Of a stretch of DNA of 64,000 nucleotides, positions 1-8,784 are shown in pieces. The translations under genes and the position numbers were made by a program. Origin of the DNA: Methanosarcina acetivorans C2A (GTDB taxonomy: Archaea; Halobacteriota; Methanosarcinia; Methanosarcinales; Methanosarcinaceae); assembly GCF_000007345.1 (NCBI RefSeq), contig NC_003552.1, positions 806,001 to 870,000 on the forward strand, read 5' to 3'. Each line of letters starts with the position of its first letter. Positions within the stretch are counted from its first letter, which is position 1. Below the pieces are notes generated by a model. That model was not told the DNA's origin and made no database searches. It saw only the letters and a program-made list of their open reading frames with translations.

Positions 1-126
1 TCGGAGAACATGCAGGCTGTTTCATTTGTCCCTGTTCAGGGGGTTCTTCTCCTCAAGGATGGTTGCTTCAATACGGAAGCAAATGTTGAGGAAATAATCC
101 AAAAAATGGAGATGTGCAATGTATAA
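1..126 (+). CDS. C-terminal end of an unidentified protein (partial)
   Basis: Frame 1 is open from the first base to a TAA at 124-126 and gives the last 41 residues of a protein that starts outside the window. The tail ends in KMEMCNV. It overlaps the start of the DUF116 gene by 8 bp, so the two are probably one transcript. I do not recognise the family from this fragment. Confidence 0.5.
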   Translation, partial: SENMQAVSFVPVQGVLLLKDGCFNTEANVEEIIQKMEMCNV

Positions 127-751
127 CATTATCGGGCAGGCTCTTTTTATCTCAATGCTGGCATCCTTCATCCTTTCAGGTATGGCGCTGCTTGTCAGCC
201 GGTGGAGCCTTACACGCAGCGTCTATCTTGCAGGTTTTTTTGCGGATGTTCTTGACTTCTTTTATCTGCCTCTGAGACAGATTTTTCTCAAGTTTTCGGA
301 TACTCGCGTTCTGGACAAGTGGATGGCGTCTCTAAAAAACCGGGCTCATAAGTCTGCTTTTGCGAAAACAAAGAAAAGGATTGTCCTTGCCCCTCATTGT
401 ATGCGCAGCCTCGACTGTCCTGCCCATTCCACACAGACCGGAATCCAGTGCAAGTCCTGCGGAAAATGCGTCTTTACCCAGTTAAAAAAGGATGCTGAGA
501 AATACGGGTATAAGGTGTTTATCCTCACAGGCTCCTCATATGTGAAAAATATCCTTAAAATGGAGGCTTCAGATGGTGTCCTTCTTATTGCCTGTGATTA
601 TGAAATCAACAAAGTCATGCGGGCTCTCAAAGGAAAAAAAGTGACAACTTATGGAATTCCCATGGAAAACGATGGTTGTTTCGGGACAGTGGTGGATTAC
701 CAGAAAGTGCTTGAGGTTTTTGAAGATTTTAAAAGTTTTCCCTCACTTTGA
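119..751 (+). CDS. DUF116 family membrane-anchored cysteine-rich protein
   Basis: A 210-residue protein with two hydrophobic segments near the N-terminus (about residues 5-25 and 34-57) followed by a soluble domain. Five cysteines lie close together (C94, C100, C111, C114, C117, including CKSCGKC), which suggests a metal or Fe-S site. This pattern matches the archaeal and bacterial DUF116 family, whose function is not established. The ATG overlaps the preceding reading frame by 8 bp, indicating translational coupling. Membrane attachment on the cytoplasmic side is an inference from the hydrophobic segments. Confidence 0.75.
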   Translation: MYNIIGQALFISMLASFILSGMALLVSRWSLTRSVYLAGFFADVLDFFYLPLRQIFLKFSDTRVLDKWMASLKNRAHKSAFAKTKKRIVLAPHCMRSLDCPAHSTQTGIQCKSCGKCVFTQLKKDAEKYGYKVFILTGSSYVKNILKMEASDGVLLIACDYEINKVMRALKGKKVTTYGIPMENDGCFGTVVDYQKVLEVFEDFKSFPSL

Positions 752-926
752 AATACATATCAATGTTTTCTGTCGATTTGTCTCATCTTTTTACTCTTTT
801 CCCACTTCTTCTCTTTTTCTTAACCCAATCGTAATTTTAAATTAAGATTGACACTTTAAATTAGCTCTTGATTGAATATAAGTGAAGTTCAGATTATTTC
901 ATGACATTTTTGAAGGTACTACTTTC

Positions 927-2051
927 ATGTATGACGTAATCATCATAGGTGGCGGCCCTTCCGGAGCCTCGGCCGGAAGAAGGGCAGGAAAACTTGGCCT
1001 CAATACACTGCTGCTTGAAAAGGAAGAATTCCCCAGGTACAAACCCTGTGGAGGAGGGCTTTCGAAACATGCGATTTCTTACCTTGACTTCGAGCTGCCT
1101 CAGGATATTATCGAGTGGGAGGTAACAGGGGCAAGAGTCTCTTTTAGAGAGCATATAATTGAAGTTCACAAAGACCACTGCCTTTCCGTGATGGTCTCAA
1201 GAGATGTATTTGACAATCTCCTGCTTGAAAAAGCAAAGGAGAGCGGGGCTGAAGTCCACACCGGAGAAAGGGTTTCCCAATGTATGGAAACTCCTGAGTG
1301 TGTGGAGGTCACAACAGAAAAAGGGACCTATCAGGCAAGGTTTGCCATAATTGCTGAGGGGGCAAACGGGCTGCTCAAGACCTCTGTAAGACCTGTTGAT
1401 AGCGATGAAGATTGCGGAGTCTGTGTGGTTACCGAAGTCCCTGCAGGCGAAGAAGAAATGGAGAAAAGAATTGGCAAGACCGTTTATATGCGCTTCGGAG
1501 TGGCAGGCGGCGGATACGGCTGGTTTTTCCCTCACAGAACTTATTATTCGGTTGGAATCGGCGGTCTCATTAAGGATCTCCCACACCCTAGGGAGACCAT
1601 GCTCGAGTTTCTGAGATGTAACGGTTTTACCGGCGATTACAAATTAAAAGGGCACAAAATCCCTCTGGGTGGGGTTAAAAGAAGGGTCACGGGTTCAAGG
1701 ATCCTTCTGAGCGGGGACGCTGCAGGATTTGTAGACGCTTTTTTAGGTGAAGGGCTTGCCTATGCCATAAGTTCGGGACAGTTTGCTGCTGAAGTGATTG
1801 CCGGAATTTGCCAGTGTAATGGAAAAATAAAAGATCTAAAAAAGTATGAGTACCTCTGTCAGGCTGAGTTCGGACCCCATCTTAAGTATTCCCTTATGTT
1901 TTCAAGGATTATGCATCGTTTCCCTGATAAGACGTTTAAGATCTTCACATCAAATGAAAAAATGATTGATAAATACCTTGATGTTGTGGATTCCAAGATT
2001 AATTATAAGGATTACCTCCGCTGGTCCCTCTTGAACTTTAAACTCAGGTAA
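927..2051 (+). CDS. geranylgeranyl reductase family flavoprotein, copy 1
   Basis: FAD-dependent reductase of 374 residues of the archaeal geranylgeranyl reductase (GGR) family, which saturates the isoprenoid chains of ether lipids. Visible landmarks are the N-terminal dinucleotide motif GGGPSGA (residues 8-14), the conserved cysteine in KPCGGG (C41), the YGWFFP signature at 197-202 and the GDAAGF motif near 263. The start chosen is the ATG at 927, just before the FAD motif and behind GAAGG; an upstream ATG at 882 would add 15 residues that look non-coding. A paralogue follows 227 bp downstream. The electron donor is usually a ferredoxin, and none is encoded next to it here. Confidence 0.85.
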   Translation: MYDVIIIGGGPSGASAGRRAGKLGLNTLLLEKEEFPRYKPCGGGLSKHAISYLDFELPQDIIEWEVTGARVSFREHIIEVHKDHCLSVMVSRDVFDNLLLEKAKESGAEVHTGERVSQCMETPECVEVTTEKGTYQARFAIIAEGANGLLKTSVRPVDSDEDCGVCVVTEVPAGEEEMEKRIGKTVYMRFGVAGGGYGWFFPHRTYYSVGIGGLIKDLPHPRETMLEFLRCNGFTGDYKLKGHKIPLGGVKRRVTGSRILLSGDAAGFVDAFLGEGLAYAISSGQFAAEVIAGICQCNGKIKDLKKYEYLCQAEFGPHLKYSLMFSRIMHRFPDKTFKIFTSNEKMIDKYLDVVDSKINYKDYLRWSLLNFKLR

Positions 2052-2278
2052 TCAAAAAGATATTTTAAAACAAGCAAGGCATGTCTAAAAAAATCGGTAT
2101 CTTTCTAAAATAAGCCGGGATCTTCAAAGGCCCTCCGGGGTTTTAGCCGGTCTTCTTTGATTCTCTTTTTTCCTCTACCTTTTTATTGTTCGAGCATCAA
2201 TTTACTTTTGGGGTAAATCATTCATTTGAGGCTGTCTGTTCACGGCAAGCCTCTTATCCATAAATAGGGGTCCTTAGA

Positions 2279-3448
2279 ATGTATGATCTGATTATAGTAG
2301 GGGGAGGACCTTCTGGAGCTTCTGCTGGAAGGGTAGCTGGAAGTGCTGGAATCTCAACCCTTCTGCTCGAGAAAGAAAATTTTCCCAGGTATAAGCCCTG
2401 CGGAGGGGCTCTATCTCCGTATGCTCTTTCCTGCCTTGATTTCGAACTTCCTGAGTCCGTAGTTGAGAGGGATATTTCAAAGGTAAGGGTTCATTTCAGG
2501 GAGCTCTGTCTTGAAAGGCAAAGAGATTACAGGTTAGCTCTACTGGTCTCCAGAAAGGCCTTTGACAATCTTCTACTTGATAAAGCCCGGGAGACGGGAA
2601 TTGAGGTTCACTGCGGAGAAAAGGTCCTGGACTGTGAAGAAGGGGAAGAATGGGTTGAAGTCAGGACTTCGCGGAACAGTTACCTTGCAAAGTTTGTCCT
2701 CATTGCGGAAGGTTCCGAAGGTATACTTAAATATAAAGTAAGACCGCAGAGAGCTCGAAGAACAGAATATGACCTTGCTCTTGTTTCGGAAATCCCTGAA
2801 GAGGACGAGGTGATAAGAAATCGTTTTCCCGGTATGGTAGACATTCATTTCGGGGTTGCACCCGGAGGGTATGGCTGGGTTTTCCCTCATGCAGGGTACT
2901 ATTCCGTGGGAGTTGTGGGAACAGCCGAACATCTGAAACATCCGAAAAAGGTAATGCAGGATTTTTTACAGGCAAATGACTTTTCCGGGGAATTTCAGGT
3001 CTGTTCCCATATTATTCCCGTGGGAGGAATAAAACGAAAAACCGTGAGTTCAAGAATTCTTCTGAGCGGAGATGCCGCAGGTTTCGTGGACGCCTTCATA
3101 GGGGAAGGTATTGCATACGCCATTCGGTCAGGGCAGCTTGCAGCCGAGATAGTAGCGGATCTTGTGCTTTATAACCGGAAATTGAGCGACCTTAAAGAAT
3201 ACGAATCCAGATGCGGACAGGAATTCGGGAATTTTCTTGTAAGTTCCCTTAAGCTGGAAAAGGTCATGCACCGTTTCCCTGAGACATCTTTCAAACTCGC
3301 TCTCAGCAGGGAGGAAATTCTGGACAAATATCTGGATGAAGTTGTAATAAATAGAAGTCATAAAGACTACGTCCGGTGGTTGTTGCTCAATTTCAGTCTG
3401 GCTGAACCTGCTTCCAGAATTATGTCCATGGCAGGGAAAAATCAGTAA
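2279..3448 (+). CDS. geranylgeranyl reductase family flavoprotein, copy 2
   Basis: 389 residues with the same architecture as copy 1: GGGPSGA at 8-14, KPCGGA with C41, YGWVFP at 198-203, and a GDAAGF motif. The two align almost without gaps for their first 370 residues, so they arose by tandem duplication, but they have diverged clearly and are unlikely to be redundant. Copy 2 has a short extra C-terminal tail. Its 3' end points at rnpB, transcribed from the other strand, with only 17 bp between them. Which copy acts on phospholipid chains and which on another prenyl substrate (for example a quinone-like or dolichol-like lipid) cannot be told from sequence. Confidence 0.85.
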   Translation: MYDLIIVGGGPSGASAGRVAGSAGISTLLLEKENFPRYKPCGGALSPYALSCLDFELPESVVERDISKVRVHFRELCLERQRDYRLALLVSRKAFDNLLLDKARETGIEVHCGEKVLDCEEGEEWVEVRTSRNSYLAKFVLIAEGSEGILKYKVRPQRARRTEYDLALVSEIPEEDEVIRNRFPGMVDIHFGVAPGGYGWVFPHAGYYSVGVVGTAEHLKHPKKVMQDFLQANDFSGEFQVCSHIIPVGGIKRKTVSSRILLSGDAAGFVDAFIGEGIAYAIRSGQLAAEIVADLVLYNRKLSDLKEYESRCGQEFGNFLVSSLKLEKVMHRFPETSFKLALSREEILDKYLDEVVINRSHKDYVRWLLLNFSLAEPASRIMSMAGKNQ

Positions 3449-3465
3449 GATAATGGAGTTTGTAT

Positions 3466-3831
3466 GCGAGTGAGGCACGTAAGCTCCCTTCTGTTCATGC
3501 AAATATTCCTGCCACCCATCAGTGGGAGGAACGGTCCCTGGGGACTCTTGCATCGACGGCATTCGGCTAAGCGTTACCAAAAACAACCGGGATGAGTCCA
3601 GACTGCTCGTGCTTTCCCGATTTCCAACTTGCACCCACGAGGATTCGCCGTTTCATCCACTCTCCCTGTGACCTCAGCTTATGACATCATCGCATTTCCA
3701 GGGGATGGTTATCGTTTCTGTGCCAGAGCCCGGGCTCTCGCCCGACATCCTTTACAGATGTTCGTGTGTCCGGAACGGTGGGGAGACTTTCCTCAGACCA
3801 GTAGGTCCGGCAACCGTCCAGCCTCTCTCGC
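3466..3831 (-). ncRNA. rnpB: RNase P RNA (archaeal type)
   Basis: No convincing protein reads here. On the minus strand the RNA has the hallmark GAGGAAAGTC (forward 3785-3794) near its 5' end and ACAGAAGGGAGCTTA (forward 3481-3495) near its 3' end, fitting conserved regions I and V of RNase P RNA. The two ends pair to form helix P1: GCGAG-A-GAGGC at the 5' end with GCCTC-A-CTCGC at the 3' end. These pairing limits define the approximately 366-nt gene. The RNA is the catalytic component that removes tRNA 5' leaders. The exact ends are set by pairing, not by mapped transcripts. Confidence 0.92.
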
Positions 3832-3850
3832 ATTTTGCTGATTAACTGGC

Positions 3851-3862
3851 TCTATATATTTT
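3851..3862 (-). promoter_or_regulatory. TATA box of rnpB
   Basis: Read on the minus strand, AATATATAGA is centred about 26 nt upstream of the predicted rnpB 5' end at 3831, the normal distance for an archaeal TATA box. A second AT-rich match at 3871-3880 lies further out. Confidence 0.6.
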
Positions 3863-4325
3863 TTGGTGGTATATATATTTATGGGACAACATCTCTGCAA
3901 AAGGAGCCTCACCGGCGAGGGCTTCCAGGCAGACGAATGAAACATTGTTTTCAATTGCTTTCAATGGCTTCTAACTTATTTTATGCCTTATTTTTTCAGT
4001 AGTTTTTCAATAGTTTTTCAGTAATTTTCATGGGTCTTTGGACTGATTTTTTTCTGGTCGGCGATATCACTCTTTCTCGGCTCGGGATAAACAGGCTCAT
4101 TCCTTCCGTGTACTCTTTATAACTTTTACGTGCCGGGGATATGCCTAAATATTAATATATATGTATTGTAATCAAGAAAATAAAGTGAATTTTCCATTCC
4201 CATAAATTCTTTGAAAGAAGATTGAAAGAAGATTCTCTTAAGCTACAAAAGATTCGTTAGTTTAATATGTGACTATAACTATCATTTTTGTGTTCAGTTT
4301 CCAGGCTTATTTTTAGAGGTAAAAC
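3863..4325. other. intergenic region with a short GC-rich hairpin
   Basis: No gene is supported here. At about 3899-3923 an isolated GC-rich segment (GGAGCC ... GGGCTTCC) can fold into a small hairpin in an otherwise AT-rich spacer. A direct repeat GAAAGAAGATT occurs twice near 4212-4235, and AGAGGT precedes the ATG of the downstream gene. The region probably holds divergent promoters for rnpB and the marker-9 cluster. Confidence 0.4.
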
Positions 4326-5465
4326 ATGAATGATTGTCTATTTGATTTGCATATTGGATATGTCCGTTTTAGAAACCCCATAGCACTGGCGCCAATGGCA
4401 GGAATTGTCGACGGTGCTTTTGCCAACCAGTATGCAGGTGATGCCGGGCTGGTAGTGCTCGGAGCCTTCAACCTTGATGAAGGATCTATTGAAGTTGCAT
4501 CAAAGCTCGTAGCCAGAGGTAGAAAAGAGTTCATCTCCGATGAACCTATGGAGCTTATAAAAAAGGAAATCCGGGCCGTAAACTCGGGCAGTGTTGTTGC
4601 GGTAAACGTCAGAAGCACCACCCTTGAGCCCTTAATTGAAGCTGCAAAAATAGTGAAAGAAGAAGGAGCAATTCTTGAATTAAACGCCCACTGCAAGCAG
4701 CCTGAAATGCTTGAGGCAGGCATAGGAGAAGCCCTTCTGCGGGACCTTCCGAGGCTTTCTGCCTGGATAAAGGCAATAAAGGAAACCGGAGTCGTGCTTT
4801 CCGTAAAGGTAAGGGCAAATGTAATAAATGATATCGAACTTGCCAGGCTTATTGATAAAGCCGGGGCTGATATTATCCATGTGGATGCCATGCTCGAAGG
4901 TTTCGGAGCCGACCTTGATGCGATTGTAAATTATAGGGATGCCACGAGGCTTTTCCTTATAGGCAACAACTCGGTTACCGATTTCGCCACGGCAAAGGAT
5001 ATGTTTTCCCGGGGAGCCGACATGGTCTCGGTTGCGAGAGGAGCTATGGAAAACCCAGAGCTGATTTCACAACTGGTAGAAAGTGTTACTTCATATCAGA
5101 AATCGATAGGCTGGTACAATGCTCCCAAGCACGTTTGCAGTGAAGGGGACTTCAGGGCGCTGGCTTTCTGCTGCCTTCCGGTAAAACCCTGCCCTGTGCA
5201 CGAGAAATTCAAAAAGCTGGGATATACTGCAGAAGAATTTGCCCGGACAAAGATGGAATTTGCCAGGGGCACAATGCTGGAGTACGGAGAAGATACCTGT
5301 TTTGGTAGCCTTGTCTGGTGCTGTAAAATTACAAAACCCTGCTGGATCAGGGATGGTGTCCTGAACACACTTGACCTCTCCGATGCAGAGTACATGAAGC
5401 TTAAGGAGCAGCTGGCAAAATACATCCTTGACCATGCCAGGATTCCGGTAAATGAATCACGTTGA
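4326..5465 (+). CDS. TIM-barrel protein with C-terminal methanogenesis marker 9 domain
   Basis: 379 residues. The N-terminal two thirds resemble the dihydroorotate dehydrogenase / tRNA-dihydrouridine synthase TIM barrel (NPIALAPMAGI near the start, GADIIHVDAM and GADMVSVARGAME in later strands), suggesting FMN binding. The C-terminal part is rich in cysteine (CCLPVKPCP, DTCFGSLVWCCKITKPC) and fits the putative methanogenesis marker 9 domain, whose role is unknown; the cysteines could hold a metal cluster. The gene overlaps the next by 14 bp, and that one overlaps DUF447 by 4 bp, so all three are one operon. Its association with coenzyme biosynthesis genes is a context inference. Confidence 0.8.
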   Translation: MNDCLFDLHIGYVRFRNPIALAPMAGIVDGAFANQYAGDAGLVVLGAFNLDEGSIEVASKLVARGRKEFISDEPMELIKKEIRAVNSGSVVAVNVRSTTLEPLIEAAKIVKEEGAILELNAHCKQPEMLEAGIGEALLRDLPRLSAWIKAIKETGVVLSVKVRANVINDIELARLIDKAGADIIHVDAMLEGFGADLDAIVNYRDATRLFLIGNNSVTDFATAKDMFSRGADMVSVARGAMENPELISQLVESVTSYQKSIGWYNAPKHVCSEGDFRALAFCCLPVKPCPVHEKFKKLGYTAEEFARTKMEFARGTMLEYGEDTCFGSLVWCCKITKPCWIRDGVLNTLDLSDAEYMKLKEQLAKYILDHARIPVNESR

Positions 5466-6492
5466 CACTGCTTTTTCCTCACATATCCCTGAATGGGCCG
5501 AAGGGGCCCCGAGCCTGATTGCACGCTGTGCCCAGCTTGCCATGCTGCTCGAGGTCTCAGCTTCCCCAAAACCGGGAAATGTTGATAGGGAACACAATTA
5601 CCCGGATACCTGTTTTGAGCATTTTGTAGCTTCCTCGGTTGCTGTCTATCCTGTTCTGGAACTTGCTGCAAGGAGTAGAGACGGGATAGGTCTACTTCTC
5701 AGGAGAGCGGTTTACGAAAGCTCTGTCTGGCAGAAGGGAGGAAATACCCATTTCGGAGCTTTCTTGCTCCTGATTCCTCTGGCAATGGCTGCAGGCGAAA
5801 TCTCCCGGGAAACTCCTTCCCCCGGGAAAGCCGGTTTCCGGCTTGAGGTCGAAGAGTTTGAATTCCTTGCTGCTCGAGCCCACGCCTTTGTCCGCGCAAC
5901 GAGCTGCGAAGACGCAGTTGAGTTCTACCGGGCTTTCGGGCACGCAGGAGTCAGGGTAAACAGTGTGGGCGAGTTCGATCTTGAAGATCCCGAAGCAACT
6001 GCCGATCTCAGGGAACAGAACATTACCCTTTACGACCTTATGGAAATTTCCAGAGGATATGATCTGATCGCAAACGAGTGGACATCAGGTTTCGGGCTTT
6101 GCCTGGAGGGCGCAGAAAGCATCCTTGAGTTCATGCAGGCAAGAAACTGTGAAGCCGAAGCTTTAACGGGGGGCTCGGTTTCCACCTGTTCCGGCACAGG
6201 AATCAACGAGGCTGTGGTGTATACTTTCCTGAAAATGCTCTCCAGGCACAGGGACACCTTCATCCAGACCAAATTTGACCCCGCAACTGCAGATTATGTC
6301 TCTGCCAGAGCAGGCGAACTTCTTTCGGGCTGGGAAGCTTCCGGGAAGACGTCAAGGGATTTTGCCTTCATCTTGCCTGCAGTACAGGAATTTGACTCCG
6401 AGCTTCTGGAAAAAAGGATCAATCCGGGTTCTACGGCAGATATCATTATTGCAGGACTTTTTATTGCTCTTCTCGGAGGCTTGCGCTTTTGA
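5452..6492 (+). CDS. CitG-like (triphosphoribosyl-dephospho-CoA synthase family) protein
   Basis: 346 residues with the family hallmarks SPKPGNVDR (about residues 38-46) and, further on, the block ending QKGGNTHFG. In bacteria CitG joins ATP and dephospho-CoA through a ribosyl transfer. Methanogens lack the citrate lyase that needs this cofactor, so the archaeal members must do something else. Homologues travel with tetrahydromethanopterin genes in some methylotrophic bacteria, which together with dmrX downstream points to coenzyme synthesis. It overlaps both neighbours (14 bp and 4 bp). The precise reaction is unknown. Confidence 0.75.
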   Translation: MNHVDTAFSSHIPEWAEGAPSLIARCAQLAMLLEVSASPKPGNVDREHNYPDTCFEHFVASSVAVYPVLELAARSRDGIGLLLRRAVYESSVWQKGGNTHFGAFLLLIPLAMAAGEISRETPSPGKAGFRLEVEEFEFLAARAHAFVRATSCEDAVEFYRAFGHAGVRVNSVGEFDLEDPEATADLREQNITLYDLMEISRGYDLIANEWTSGFGLCLEGAESILEFMQARNCEAEALTGGSVSTCSGTGINEAVVYTFLKMLSRHRDTFIQTKFDPATADYVSARAGELLSGWEASGKTSRDFAFILPAVQEFDSELLEKRINPGSTADIIIAGLFIALLGGLRF

Positions 6493-7127
6493 CGAATTTC
6501 TCTTCTGATTGCAGGGGATTTGAAAAGTCATATCATGCTATCGACCTTTCTTCTTTCGGGATCCGGGAAGGAATCTCGGAAGTAATAGTAAGCACGGGTT
6601 TTGAAAACCCGAATGCTGCGCCCATAGGTGTCATCACAAAGGGAGGAAAGCCTTTTGTCCGGCTTTTCAAAGGCAGCCACACCTGGACAAATGTGGCTAA
6701 AGAGAGGTATCTTGCTTCAAACGTTGTTTATGACCCCCTGCTCTTTGTACGCTCGACCTTCTTCGATCTTGAGCTCTCCGAATTTGAATATGTGCCTGCA
6801 GGCGGGCTTAAGTTCCCAATTCTCAAAGAAGCCGTTGCCTGGGTTGTTTTCGAATGCGTTAATGTAAAGAACACGGACCAGGCTCTTATTGCCGAGCTTG
6901 TGCCTGTGGAGGCAGGTTTTAACGAAGAGCACAGAAAAGACCTTCCAGTACCCAACAGGGGATTCAATGCCGTGCTTGAGGCTACGGTCCATGCAACCCG
7001 CTATCAGCTCACAGGAGAAGAAAAATACCTTGAATGGATCCGGCACTATGAAACCCTTGCTTCCAAATGCGGGAGCGATGAGGAAAAGAAGGCGATGAAA
7101 CTGCTTTATGAAGTACTGGGGATTTGA
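6489..7127 (+). CDS. DUF447 family protein
   Basis: 212 residues. The gene begins with TTG at 6489, whose last bases form the TGA stop of the CitG-like gene (TTGA overlap), so translation is coupled. The segment GFENPNAAPIGVITKGGK near residue 35 is typical of DUF447, a family with a flavin-reductase-like split-barrel fold whose members occur next to methanopterin genes. The C-terminal half is mostly helical. No catalytic residues can be assigned. Role in tetrahydromethanopterin synthesis or maintenance is inferred from gene neighbourhood only. Confidence 0.75.
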   Translation: MTNFSSDCRGFEKSYHAIDLSSFGIREGISEVIVSTGFENPNAAPIGVITKGGKPFVRLFKGSHTWTNVAKERYLASNVVYDPLLFVRSTFFDLELSEFEYVPAGGLKFPILKEAVAWVVFECVNVKNTDQALIAELVPVEAGFNEEHRKDLPVPNRGFNAVLEATVHATRYQLTGEEKYLEWIRHYETLASKCGSDEEKKAMKLLYEVLGI

Positions 7128-7274
7128 TTTTCTTTCTAATTTAGACCAGCTATGATTTTTTAGTTTCAATTTTCTATTACAATTCTCAGTTACTTTGTTT
7201 TAAGTTACCTTTCCCTGTCCCAGGTTACCTTTTTTAGAAAATTATATTATCTCCCTCCTGCATGAGTTCTTTTC

Positions 7275-7994
7275 ATGAGTTTTAAGAGCATTGCATGGGG
7301 TATTACTGGAGCAGGGCATTTCCTGGACCGCAGTTACCAGGTCTTTAAAGAACTTAAACAAAGAGACCCCGAACTTTCCGTAAACACGTATATTTCCAGG
7401 GCAGCCGAAGAAGTGCTCAGGATGTACGGGCTTGAGCAGAAACTTGTGAAAATCTCAGGAGGGGACTACCTTGAAGAGATCTTCCGGGAAAGCGAGCAGG
7501 GTTCAAGTTCCCCCAAGGTCGGGCGCTTTCTGCTTGACAGGTACGATGCTCTCTTCGTTACACCAGCAACCTCAAACACAGTCTCGAAAATCGCCTACGG
7601 AATTGCCGATTCCCTTGTAACCAATGCCGTTGCCCAGGCTGTTAAGGGAAAGGTTCCTGTTTATGTTGTGCCCGTGGACATCGAAGGCTCGATCATATCG
7701 GAAATGCCCTATAACATTGACCGGAAACAGTGCAGGCACTGCGAAACCTGCCCCCCGCGGGAAAACTGCCCTCACGGGGCAATCACTGAGAAAAACGGTG
7801 TCACAGACCAGATAGAACTTCTGAAGTGCAAAGGCTGCGGGATCTGCAAGGAACTGTGCCCTTATAACGCCATCAAGGGCGGGCCTGTTGAAGTCCTTGT
7901 CAGGGACGTGGACATGCGCAATGTTGAGATTGTAAAAGGGCTGCAGGGAATCACCGTACTTGAAAGCCCGGAAGCCATTCTGGAATTATTTTAA
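7275..7994 (+). CDS. dmrX: dihydromethanopterin reductase (acceptor), flavoprotein with two Fe-S motifs
   Basis: 239 residues. An N-terminal flavoprotein (UbiX/DmrB-type) domain begins with GITGAGH at residues 9-15 and includes VTPATSNTV. After it come two ferredoxin-like cysteine groups, CRHCETCPPRENC from C153 and CKGCGICKELC from C185. This combination matches DmrX characterised from Methanosarcina, which catalyses the last reduction to tetrahydromethanopterin using electrons passed through the Fe-S clusters to FMN. The gene starts 147 bp after DUF447; AAATTATATTAT at about 7238-7249 could be its own TATA box. Flanking genes support a coenzyme cluster. Confidence 0.85.
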   Translation: MSFKSIAWGITGAGHFLDRSYQVFKELKQRDPELSVNTYISRAAEEVLRMYGLEQKLVKISGGDYLEEIFRESEQGSSSPKVGRFLLDRYDALFVTPATSNTVSKIAYGIADSLVTNAVAQAVKGKVPVYVVPVDIEGSIISEMPYNIDRKQCRHCETCPPRENCPHGAITEKNGVTDQIELLKCKGCGICKELCPYNAIKGGPVEVLVRDVDMRNVEIVKGLQGITVLESPEAILELF

Positions 7995-8085
7995 ATCCAG
8001 GATTTCAGCCCATTTTCTTCTCTCTTTTTCCTTTTCTTCTTTTTTCCTGCAACCACCTGTGAAACCTTTTGTTTTTCTCTTGCTG

Positions 8086-8784
8086 TTAACCAATTATCTT
8101 TAGGTGCCCTTTTTCAAGCTCTCCGTAGCTGTCGGACATAAAACGAATCACAGCTTCATCATGGGAGATAAGGAGGTAACCTATCTTTCTTTCAGCCTGC
8201 ACTTTTTTAAGCATGTGGAGGATCTGGGCCTGTACTGAAACATCCAGGGCAGAAGTCGGTTCGTCAAGGATGATGTATTCCGGGTCGAGCAGGAGAAGCC
8301 TGCCGAGGGCAAGACGCTGGAGCTGCCCTCCCGAGAGCTGGGATGGGTAGCGGGAAAGCACTTCTTCCGGGAGACCTGTGATTATAAGCAGCTCTTCTAT
8401 CTTTGGGGCATATTTGACTTTAGGGACTCTGAGGAGAGCAAGGACTTCAGAAACCGAGTGTCCCATCTTTTTCCCGGGATTGAAAGCGTCCGTTGGGTCC
8501 TGAAACATTATCTGGACTTTGCTGCGGAAGGCTGTATACTCTGTTTTTTTCATCCCGGTAAGAGGAGAGCCTTTATAATATATGGTGCCTTTCGTGGGCT
8601 TTTCAAGCCCGGCAACGACTCTTCCCAATGTGCTTTTTCCTTCTCCCGACGGACCCATAAGTCCGAATGTTTTGCCCGGGCTTATTTCGAGGGAAATCTC
8701 CCGGAAAATACACTTTCCCGGACCCAGCAGGCCAGCTCCGTAAATTTTTGAGATACTGGCTGCTCTCAGGGACATAGAAAACAC
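8086..8784 (-). CDS. ABC transporter ATP-binding protein (DppF/NikE-like), short
   Basis: 232 residues with Walker A GPSGEGKST (44-52), the signature LSGGQ and Walker B ending ILDEPTSALD. It is one of two nucleotide-binding subunits of the peptide/nickel-type importer encoded upstream and works at the inner face of the membrane. Typical DppF proteins exceed 300 residues; this one stops shortly after the switch histidine region (LLISHDEA) and lacks the usual C-terminal extension. It overlaps the preceding gene by 19 bp and is the last gene of the five-gene operon. Confidence 0.85.
   Translation of the reverse strand: MFSMSLRAASISKIYGAGLLGPGKCIFREISLEISPGKTFGLMGPSGEGKSTLGRVVAGLEKPTKGTIYYKGSPLTGMKKTEYTAFRSKVQIMFQDPTDAFNPGKKMGHSVSEVLALLRVPKVKYAPKIEELLIITGLPEEVLSRYPSQLSGGQLQRLALGRLLLLDPEYIILDEPTSALDVSVQAQILHMLKKVQAERKIGYLLISHDEAVIRFMSDSYGELEKGHLKIIG

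Noticed and set aside
3128-3634. 168-codon minus-strand frame across the second reductase and rnpB
   Set aside because: It overlaps a conserved enzyme and a structured RNA; no protein family is recognisable.
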